Below are positions 1 to 5,150 of a DNA stretch of 5,150 nucleotides, one piece after another. The position numbers were made by a program, and so were the translations under genes. The notes beneath the pieces are model-generated. The model was not told the origin of the DNA and did not search any database. It was given only the letters and a program-made list of their open reading frames with translations. The stretch spans positions 1 through 5,150 of the forward strand of contig PIVH01000695.1 in assembly GCA_003354225.1 (NCBI GenBank), in the 5' to 3' direction. Each line of letters begins with the position of its first letter. The stretch's first letter is position 1. Source of the DNA: Globobulimina sp. Taxonomy: Eukaryota; Foraminifera; Rotaliida.

Positions 1-2292
1 TTCATTTTCAGCATCATTTGAACATCTTTCGCATAGTTTTATATCTTTGTTAGCTGAGATAAACACAATCGTATACTTCTTGCCTGGCAATGGATCCCCG
101 CATTCATTGCAAACTAAACACCCCTTATGATGCAAACCGTTCTTTGTCTTCAATGCCCTGCCAATGATTACTCGGTTGCAGGTTGCACACACTCTCACTT
201 CTCGGCGTTCTCGCACATTATCCAATTTCCGCTCACTTTCATCATCAGAAGTGAACAAATACTGATCTCGCAATGGCGCCATTAACTGACTCAATCCGCT
301 CAATCCCATTGGAGTCAATCCCGTTGCCATTGGCGTCATTGGCAAAACAATCAAACTGCCCACACTGTTCACGGGGCTCTTCGGTTCATCCACTTCGCTC
401 GGTTCGCGATCGTCCATCCAACCTTTAATTACATCGTCTTTTTGTTTCAATTCCTTCTCCAACGCAGCAATTTTCTGCTTCAAATCATCATTCTCCGACT
501 CTAATTTATCAACTTTCTGTTGCAATGTTTTTTTATCAGCCAACAGCTCAATGATTTTGGGCTCAACGTCGAGTTTCACAAATTTCATCACGGCCTGTCG
601 CCGTTTCTGCGGTGCGGGCGTTGGTAATATGTCAATTGACTCCACATTTTCGGTGAGCACGTCACTAAACGCATTGATGTCTGCAGTGTTCAGTTGAAAT
701 GAATTCGAGCTCATTCTGCGATGTTCATTTTCTTCCACGGTTTGCACTCTTTTTTCAAACTGTTTGATTAATTCCTCTTCCTCTGCTTTGGCAAAATCAT
801 AAATTTTATTATTGATAAGTTTGGCTGCATTCCATATAGAACTTGATTTTGATGATAAAGCTCTGTGCATTTTACTGATATTTTGTTGGTTGTAACATGC
901 TTCGCAAACTCTCACCATTCTCGTGGGCTGCTTCACTTTATTTGGTCTGGACTGCAATTGCTGCGAAGAGCACTTGCTACACACCACAAAGCCGCAATAT
1001 CTGCAATGATGCCGTCTATTCACCATTGAAAACTTCACGGAACAGTCGTTTAACATACATTTATCGGTGAAATCATTCGGAACTGAATAAAGCAGCAACA
1101 GTGAGTCAGTGACACTGACAGTGAACAAACTTAATACAAACTTAACTGAATAACGTTTTGGCGAATATTTTTCTTTCGTTTGTGTTGATGGAGGACGGCA
1201 ATGATGTGAAATAGTTGTAAGCGTCAGATATAGCATTAAACCATTCGTCCAATGAGTGCTTGTTTGCAGCATATAACATAAATGATTCATTTGTGGAATG
1301 AATCTCAAATAAATGTTGTATTTTGTTGGCGTTTATTTCCGGCGAAGTTTTGTTGATTTTAAATTTGGAATTGAACTTCAATAAATTGCCAAATATCAAC
1401 CTGTCGCCAATCATAGATTGCGAAGCGTATAATATACAATCATTGAATAACACGAATAAGTGATACTGATCATCATTTTTCTCAATTTTGCAGAGTTGGC
1501 CTTGTTTTTTAAATATCCTCGACGGCGTCACTAAATTTGTTATTTTGCCATAAAATCGGTTTTCAATATTTTGAACTTCAATTCTTTGATCAAATTCTTT
1601 CATTTTTTGGTTTATTGAATTGTTGACTTCAGATATTTTGTTCAATGCATTTTTTAATTGTTGCAAGTCGGGATGCTGAGCGTCTGTATTTTTTATTATT
1701 TCCTCTAATAACATTTTATAGCGAGGCATTCGTTGAATGGGCAAAATAATCAATGATTCAAGCGGCAAATTGTCAAAATATTTTTTTTCTTGCTGCTTAT
1801 CACAAAATATACAAAATGCGGATGTTAGCTTCTTTCTTAATTGACATAATTTTGTTGCGGCATATTGATAGTTATTAAGGTAATGTTGATACATTTTCTA
1901 TTTATATTATAATATATAACAAAAAAAAATGCAATTGGGAGTTTTTAAAGCGGGAAAATGCGAAATAAACATACAAAAAGTGGACAAAATGCATATATGA
2001 TATCACCAATTTTTGAGTTTTCATTGTTGAATTTCTTTGATTCGATTACTTTTGTCAAATCACTTAAAAATGTACGATTTAATCCAAGTATCGCATGGAT
2101 ATCTGATGGAAATAATACTTTATGATCTTCTGTTGATAAAATATGCGTATTTGATCGTAAAAATATAACAAAATCTTCAACCAATTTGCTCAGTAAATGA
2201 ACATATGTTTTTTCTGTAGATAACAACTCTTCAATCGCTTTGCGTCTTTTTCTTCCTCGTCGGGAAAAGGATCTTATAGTTGCCGTTGACAT
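1..2292 (-). CDS. FGD-like Rho guanine nucleotide exchange factor, DH-PH-FYVE-coiled coil-LIM (C-terminus beyond left edge)
   Basis: Exons by eye are 2292-1975, 1897-1147 and 1082-1, giving 717 residues without a stop. The ATG at 2292 follows a TATA-like element and opens directly into the DH domain after a basic stretch (RRGRKRRK). DH spans about 18-207: CR1 has EELLSTEKTYV (E22 is the likely switch-I contact) and CR3 has LPIQRMPRYKMLLEEI at 158-173. PH spans about 232-337 with the conserved C-terminal-helix Trp at 325. FYVE spans 365-419 with RRHHCRYCG, VVC and RVCEACY. A leucine-rich coiled coil follows at about 535-581. A LIM-type zinc motif covers 655-710 (C-x2-C-x16-H-x2-C-x2-C-x2-C-x22-C-x2-C). 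DH-PH-FYVE proteins of the FGD family activate Cdc42/Rac at PI3P-bearing membranes; this role is inferred here. Oddities are a widened first FYVE Cys pair, loss of its usual Trp, and the added LIM. The Rho target is not predictable. Confidence 0.88.
291..335. repeat. Imperfect short tandem repeat in RhoGEF exon 3
   Basis: On the plus strand TCAATCC starts at 291, 300 and 315, with related CCATTGG blocks at 306 and 328. On the minus strand it encodes a low-complexity stretch rich in Gly, Leu, Thr, Pro and Met (MTPMATGLTPMGLSGLS, about residues 605-621), between the coiled coil and the LIM motif. It looks like a flexible linker expanded by replication slippage. Confidence 0.5.
1083..1146 (-). 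other. Spliceosomal intron 2 of the RhoGEF gene (64 nt, phase 1)
   Basis: Exon 2 ends its frame at TAA 1144-1142, while the FYVE domain lies in another frame from 1080 downward, so an intron is required. The chosen donor is GTTAAG starting at 1146 and the acceptor is TTATTCAG ending at 1083. Within the intron are a CTGAC branch-point-like sequence and a pyrimidine-rich stretch. The join gives AKTLFIPNDFTDKC, matching the usual run-in to a FYVE domain (hydrophobic-x-P-x-D before the first Cys). The donor is weaker than those of the other introns, so the exact boundary is less sure than the presence of an intron. Confidence 0.72.
1105..1119. repeat. Short palindrome inside intron 2
   Basis: GTCAGTG and CACTGAC form perfect 7-nt arms around a single central A. 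It is part of a CAGTG/CACTG-rich patch (1099-1123) that covers the putative CTGAC branch point of the intron. It could fold into a small hairpin only with mispaired centre bases, so a structural role is uncertain. Confidence 0.5.
1898..1974 (-). other. Spliceosomal intron 1 of the RhoGEF gene (77 nt, phase 0)
   Basis: On the minus strand the donor is the consensus GTATGT beginning at 1974 and the acceptor is AAATAG ending at 1898, preceded by a T-run and AT-rich sequence. Without removal the frame stops at a TAA soon after the donor. Joining gives CPLFKMYQHYLNNY, which restores the expected DH-domain helix (hydrophobic-K-M-Y-x2-Y-x2-N). The start of exon 2 is therefore the AAA codon at 1897, one residue before the first ATG of that frame. 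Confidence 0.9.
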
Positions 2293-2342
2293 TGAACTAT
2301 GTGCAACTTAAACGTTTTCCAAATTTTATATATACATAATAC
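2293..2342. promoter_or_regulatory. Compact divergent promoter region with shared TATA-like element
   Basis: Only 50 bp separate the ATG of the minus-strand RhoGEF (2292) from the ATG of the plus-strand membrane protein (2343). On the minus strand TATATAAAA lies at 2332-2324, about 32-40 nt before the RhoGEF ATG. The same AT block read on the plus strand gives TTTTATATATA about 10-20 nt before the other ATG. Transcription of either gene must therefore start very near its ATG, or inside the neighbouring gene. The plus-strand gene could also have an upstream non-coding exon. Confidence 0.5.
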
Positions 2343-2964
2343 ATGGAAGGTCGTAAAACAGATTTACGTTACAGTAGTTTATCACCATCGTAAGTGCCTT
2401 TATTTTGTGTTATTTTAATAATGGTAATTTCTGTATAAATAACCAGAGGCCGGTACTATCAACGCCAATGTGGCATTTTCTTTCTATATATGTTGATAAT
2501 TGGTTTCTTGTTGTTGGTCGTAGATCTTTATTTGATAATTGATGTAAAATTCTATTATGAAGCATGGTTAGTATTTGCGGTTTGGATATGGCTTATTTTA
2601 AGTTCATTGGGGATTGTTTGCAATCTGGTTCAAGTGACCGATCATGGCGAATATATGCAAATTAAAATGGGTCCATTCACAAAAATATGGTGTGGTTGCG
2701 CATCAGAGACAATTTATTATAAAGATATAACCCATTATGCAGTTACAAGAGTATGTACGTATGGATTACGTTATGATATGGACGGTGTGAAAAAAATGAC
2801 AATTTGTTCACCAAAATGTAATCATTCAAGAAAAAGAACGTGGTCCAAATGGGTGTGGATTTCCAAATGGAAATTGTGTTATTATCAGCACCAATGATCC
2901 GGATGGTTTAAAAACATTATTAGACGAAAAATGCAAAAACAATGCTCAAGTTGCTGATCTTTAA
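2343..2964 (+). CDS. Small two-pass membrane protein with beta-rich PH-like C-terminal domain; frame interrupted
   Basis: Exon 1 (2343-2389) encodes a 16-residue leader (MEGRKTDLRYSSLSPS, the last codon split); exon 2 starts at 2447. Two hydrophobic segments, about residues 25-47 and 56-76, form a likely membrane hairpin. After them comes a beta-rich stretch with GEYMQIKMGPF, IYYKDITHYAVTR and YGLRYDMDG. This frame ends at TGA 2895-2897, but the next frame carries a clearly coding continuation, ERGPNGCGFPNGNCVIIS then TNDPDGLKTLL, ending at TAA 2962-2964. The layout resembles membrane-anchored PH-like (bPH-type) domains, in which a basic-x-G strand precedes an I-G/S-T-x-D-P-x-x-L motif; that assignment is inference. 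About 187 aa would result if one extra base is skipped near 2831-2835. I do not recognise a named family. Confidence 0.7.
2390..2446 (+). other. Spliceosomal intron of the membrane-protein gene (57 nt)
   Basis: A perfect GTAAGT donor at 2390 and an AACCAG acceptor ending at 2446 enclose a T-rich 57-nt segment. The split codon TC+A joins the ATG-led exon to the membrane-segment frame. If retained, the frame stops at once (TCG TAA at the donor). The next AG, at 2447-2448, would put the downstream exon out of frame, which favours 2446. Confidence 0.82.
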
Positions 2965-3032
2965 TGTTACTGCAAACAACAGAGTCGACAGTGCACAAAA
3001 AGTCACTGTAAATGTTATATGAATCCATCACA

Positions 3033-3038
3033 AATAAA
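3033..3038 (+). terminator. Poly(A) signal for the membrane-protein gene
   Basis: AATAAA lies about 70 nt after the TAA at 2962-2964, inside the 200-bp convergent spacer (2965-3164). Nothing else in that spacer looks coding. Confidence 0.5.
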
Positions 3039-3163
3039 ACAACTTGGAAGCAGATATTTTGTGTAGTGTTGCAGATTAAATAATGTTTGTTCGTGTTTTC
3101 AGACATAACAAATGTATTTGTATACAATTATAGAAACGAAAATTATATTTCTGAATCTGACAA

Positions 3164-3169
3164 TTTATT
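3164..3169 (-). terminator. Poly(A) signal overlapping the stop codon of the zinc-finger gene
   Basis: On the minus strand the reading is GAATAAATT, so AATAAA (3169-3164) contains the TAA stop (3167-3165). If used, the 3' UTR would be only about 10-30 nt. Further AT-rich sequence to about 3120 could hold other cleavage signals. Confidence 0.4.
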
Positions 3170-4628
3170 CATTCTTATTATTTATTTCCTTCTTCTTTTT
3201 CTGGTGTTTATCATATGCATTCAATGTGAAATGACGTTGAGAATCAGCATCAATCAAAATCAATAATCGTTTCATTTCAGGTTTTAATTTATTCTCAAAC
3301 TGCTTTGGTAATGTCTTTAATCCAATTTTGAATTCAGGTTTATTTAATTCATAACAAAATTGCTGTAACTTTTTCAAATCATTTACAAATTCACCAAATG
3401 TCGAATATTGTTTATCATGTATTTTCTGTTGAATTTGATACAAACTGCAGACGCCAACATTTTTATTATTCAAAGATTTAAATACATTCAATGTCGGTGC
3501 TTTTAACATATCATTTATTAATTCACTTAAAATCGGATGTAAATCATTTGTTTTTTGGATTTCTTCCATATTCTCACTTATTTTTTTTATCCTTTCTTTC
3601 TCTTTTTTTCCTACATTTCGCATCATTTCAGTAACTTTGTCTGAATTAATTGAACCTATATCTTTTTTAAACGAATCATATGTTTTATATTCTTTTTTTA
3701 TACAAGTAGCAGTATACGATGCAACTGGTCTTTTTATGCATTGTTCTGTAAACAATACGTTTTCATAAATCCCATCCAACTGTTTAATTTGACAAACATT
3801 CAAATCAGAAATACTTTGTATTTCAACAATAATCCGCTTCAATAAATTCACAAAATCCATTCCAACTGCGATGCGATTCAGATGAGTTTCCATATGCCTC
3901 TTTAAATTGTGTTTTCGTTTAAATGCTTGACAACATTTACTGCATTTAAATGGCCGGTCACTGCTATGTGTTAACATATGATTTGTCAAATAACAGCGTC
4001 GCTTAAATGCAGAGGAACATTGACTGCATTCGAATGGCCTGTCATCGCTATGAGTTGACATATGATTCTTCAAATGAGCTCGTTGCTTGAATGCAGAGGA
4101 ACATTGACCGCAAATAAATGGCCTTGCTTCAGTTGCTTGGAAAGAGGTGGCTGTCATGCTGCTGTTTGGCAATTTACTTTTTTTGTGGCCATTGTTATGA
4201 GTTTTCATATGCGTTTTTAAATTCTGTTTTCGTTTAAATGCTTTAGAACATCCATTGCATTTAAATGGCATTGTATTGCTATGTGTTACCATATGATTTT
4301 TAAAATTACCGCGTCGCTTAAATGCAGAGCAACACTGACTGCATACAAATGGTTTTGTTGCTCTTTTATGAGCCGGCTTCATTCCATTGGGTGCTGTGGA
4401 TTTCTTTTCGTTATTTTGTTGATTTACGTGTATTATATGGACATTTTTAAAATGTTTTTTTAAATCTTTTTTATGTTTAAATGGTTTGAGACATTGGGAA
4501 CAAACAAATTGCTTTGGACCACTATGTTGAATCATATGTTTTGTTAAATCTTGTTGTTTTGTAAATAATTTGCCACATTTGCCACATTTTCCACATTGAT
4601 GTGGCAATTCATTTTTACATAATTTCAT
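3165..4628 (-). CDS. C2H2 zinc-finger protein (seven fingers) with tandem degenerate bromodomains
   Basis: This intronless frame encodes 487 aa from the first in-frame ATG (4628; A at -3). The frame is open back to a TGA at 4721-4719 without another ATG. Seven C2H2 fingers lie at about residues 15-35, 43-64, 96-116, 124-144, 173-193, 201-221 and 229-249, with F and L core residues intact and linkers such as SDDRPF between the later ones. The C-terminal half is helical. At about 362-455 it reads as a bromodomain: LYQIQQKIHDKQYSTFGEF, then CYELNKPE, where N429 fits the acetyl-lysine-binding Asn. A more diverged copy at about 257-330 has CIKRPV and EYKTYDSFKKDI. A nuclear DNA-binding and acetyl-histone-reading role is inferred. 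The second copy lacks the WPF shelf and has a shortened ZA loop, so ligand binding is not assured. Lysine-rich tail (QKKKKE). Confidence 0.85.
   Translation of the reverse strand: MKLCKNELPHQCGKCGKCGKLFTKQQDLTKHMIQHSGPKQFVCSQCLKPFKHKKDLKKHFKNVHIIHVNQQNNEKKSTAPNGMKPAHKRATKPFVCSQCCSAFKRRGNFKNHMVTHSNTMPFKCNGCSKAFKRKQNLKTHMKTHNNGHKKSKLPNSSMTATSFQATEARPFICGQCSSAFKQRAHLKNHMSTHSDDRPFECSQCSSAFKRRCYLTNHMLTHSSDRPFKCSKCCQAFKRKHNLKRHMETHLNRIAVGMDFVNLLKRIIVEIQSISDLNVCQIKQLDGIYENVLFTEQCIKRPVASYTATCIKKEYKTYDSFKKDIGSINSDKVTEMMRNVGKKEKERIKKISENMEEIQKTNDLHPILSELINDMLKAPTLNVFKSLNNKNVGVCSLYQIQQKIHDKQYSTFGEFVNDLKKLQQFCYELNKPEFKIGLKTLPKQFENKLKPEMKRLLILIDADSQRHFTLNAYDKHQKKKKEINNKNE
4570..4607 (-). repeat. 9-bp tandem repeat (Cys-Gly-Lys codons) with an opposing inverted copy
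   Basis: On the plus strand TTGCCACAT occurs at 4570-4578 and 4579-4587, followed by a diverged unit TTTCCACAT (4588-4596). They encode CGKCGKCGK at the first finger, giving an extra Cys pair ahead of the canonical one. ATGTGGCAA at 4599-4607 is an exact inverted copy of the unit, so the region can also form a 9-bp stem. Confidence 0.65.
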
Positions 4629-4687
4629 TCTAGCTTCAATTTGTTGATATAATTTACGATTTTCCTCATTTTGCACGAATTTGCTGG

Positions 4688-4781
4688 TTACTGTCGCTGA
4701 GCATGTTTCATTGCATGCTCAGCGACACCTAATCTCATAAATGCTTTCACATTGTTTGGGTCAATCTCACTTGTTTTGAGT
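4688..4781 (-). CDS. TPR-like terminal exon (probable 3' exon of a gene extending right)
   Basis: The minus-strand frame reads LKTSEIDPNNVKAFMRLG, then VAEHAMKHAQRQ and TAA (4690-4688). EIDPNN-x-KA-x3-LG matches the junction between two tetratricopeptide helices, a protein-interaction repeat. A plausible acceptor, CTAAC followed by AATATACAG ending at 4782, lies directly upstream, and the sequence before it is T-rich and hydrophobic by chance when translated. The frame may extend further up (TEIIYR precedes it), so the exon start is uncertain. Only about 30 residues are visible, so the parent protein is unknown. The stop lies only 59 bp from the zinc-finger ATG on the same strand. Confidence 0.35.
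4692..4727. repeat. Perfect hairpin, 14-bp stem and 8-nt loop
   Basis: Plus-strand TGTCGCTGAGCATG (4692-4705) is exactly complementary to CATGCTCAGCGACA (4714-4727), with loop TTTCATTG. It is much GC-richer than its surroundings. On the minus strand it sits just before the TAA at 4690-4688 of a TPR-like frame, and 64 nt before the zinc-finger ATG. It could be a processing or termination structure, a regulatory hairpin in the zinc-finger 5' leader, or the scar of an inverted insertion. Confidence 0.85.
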
Positions 4782-4905
4782 CTGTATATTATTTCGGTTA
4801 GATACAAGGAAAGCACAATTGATTTACACAGCAAAAAATTAACAAACAAAAGTAAATGATCAATATCAAAAAGAAAAACGAAAAAGCACGAAACAACAAT
4901 TAAGA
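4782..4905 (-). other. T-rich candidate intron upstream of the TPR-like exon
   Basis: On the minus strand this stretch has repeated pyrimidine runs, a CTAAC branch-point-like site about 20 nt before a CAG acceptor at 4784-4782, and no ATG-led frame of its own. I cannot see a strong donor: available GT sites near 4900-4925 are weak (GTTTTG, GTGATC). The open frame crossing it would encode an improbable Phe/Leu-rich peptide. Confidence 0.35.
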
Positions 4906-5128
4906 TCACAATCTGTCAAAACATAAGGTATCTTCTTTCATATCCTCTGAATTTGTTGTGATATTTAATGATATTTTAAATTGTGTTTGATTTAATTGAT
5001 TTAACTCTTTATTCATTAAAAAATATTCATTATATATCCAACTACGATCTCCACACCAGTTATGTGCTGCTTTTATTTGTATACTTTTCAATGATTTATG
5101 TTTAAACAAAATATCTCCCCAAAATAAA
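4906..5128 (-). CDS. Unrecognised open frame reaching toward the right edge (possible exon)
   Basis: One minus-strand frame stays open from the window edge to TGA 4908-4906. A TTTTTTAG acceptor-like site ends at 5129, so an exon could start at 5128. The translation includes FWGDILFKHKSLKSIQIKAA, then HNWCGDRSWIYNEYF, with mixed polar and aromatic composition that looks more coding than intronic. No ATG opens it, and no family is recognised. It may be an internal exon joined to the TPR-like exon through a donor I could not place, or simply a chance open frame. Confidence 0.3.
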
Positions 5129-5150
5129 CTAAAAAATGATGATAATAAAA

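Larger units (their letters stand above)
1081..1153 (-). repeat. 10-nt direct repeat bracketing intron 2
   Basis: The plus-strand sequence AACTGAATAA occurs at 1081-1090 and again at 1144-1153, 63 nt apart. On the minus strand this is TTATTCAGTT, and both proposed splice sites fall inside it: the donor just before the G in one copy, the acceptor just after the G in the other. Identity does not extend beyond 10 nt on either side. Confidence 0.85.

Noticed and set aside
2751-2830. Intron starting at the perfect GTATGT at 2751 to repair the membrane-protein frame
   Set aside because: Joining 2750 to 2831 gives the wrong frame for the downstream coding segment and removes the well-fitting YGLRYDMDG strand.
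2988-3009. ACAGTG...CACTGT inverted repeat in the convergent spacer
   Set aside because: Arms are only 6 bp with a 10-nt loop, expected by chance at this length.
2885-3127. Minus-strand 80-codon open frame
   Set aside because: It is antisense to the end of the membrane-protein gene and its 3' region, and has no recognisable domain.
4281-4463. Plus-strand 60-codon open frame
   Set aside because: It lies antisense to zinc fingers 2-4 and the linker between fingers 2 and 3; its Cys/Phe-rich translation is the mirror of the finger codons.
4674-4676. GTG as start codon of the zinc-finger protein
   Set aside because: GTG starts are not normal for nuclear eukaryotic genes; the first ATG in frame is at 4628.
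4689-4726. Hairpin segment as a 38-nt GT-AG intron joining the TPR-like frame to the zinc-finger frame
   Set aside because: It would restore an open frame, but 38 nt is shorter than the other introns here, and splicing would break the better TPR match (RLGVAEHAM).
4782-4909. Hydrophobic N-terminal stretch of the minus-strand frame ending at 4688, as a signal or membrane anchor
   Set aside because: It starts at GTG and results from T-rich sequence that looks like an intron with branch point and acceptor; no ATG precedes it.

Overview
The window looks like a compact, AT-rich nuclear eukaryotic genome. The evidence is short GT-AG introns of 57, 64 and 77 nt (two with GTATGT or GTAAGT donors), AATAAA signals, a TATA-like element between divergent genes, and signalling and chromatin domains found only in eukaryotes (DH/RhoGEF, PH, FYVE, LIM, C2H2 fingers, bromodomain). 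The lineage cannot be fixed from the sequence. The DH and FYVE segments resemble those of amoeboid protists, but a small-genome animal is not excluded. There are no operons, Shine-Dalgarno sites, RNA genes, CRISPR arrays or complete mobile elements.

Layout. (1) Positions 2292 down to 1, minus strand: a three-exon gene for an FGD-like Rho GTPase exchange factor. Splicing by eye joins DH, PH, FYVE, coiled coil and a C-terminal LIM-type zinc domain; 717 residues are visible and the gene runs off the left edge. (2) 2293-2342: a 50-bp divergent spacer with a TATA-like element. (3) 2343-2964, plus strand: a two-exon gene for a small protein with two membrane segments and a beta-rich, PH-like C-terminal domain. 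Its reading frame shifts near 2800-2835, so it is a sequencing indel, an unusual short intron, or a pseudogene. (4) 2965-3164: short convergent spacer with a poly(A) signal. (5) 4628 down to 3165, minus strand: an intronless gene for a seven-finger C2H2 protein whose C-terminal half reads as two degenerate bromodomains. (6) 4688-5150, minus strand: poorly resolved. It holds a TPR-like terminal exon with a perfect 14-bp stem hairpin just before its stop, and an open frame reaching the right edge; these may be the 3' end of a gene starting beyond the window.

The genes do not form an obvious pathway. The exchange factor would link phosphoinositide membranes to Rho/Cdc42 and actin. The C2H2-bromodomain protein would act in chromatin. 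The membrane protein shares a promoter region with the exchange factor, so co-expression is possible. The most notable items are the two multidomain architectures (DH-PH-FYVE-coiled coil-LIM and C2H2x7-bromodomain x2), the intron flanked by a 10-nt direct repeat, and the coding hairpin near 4700.
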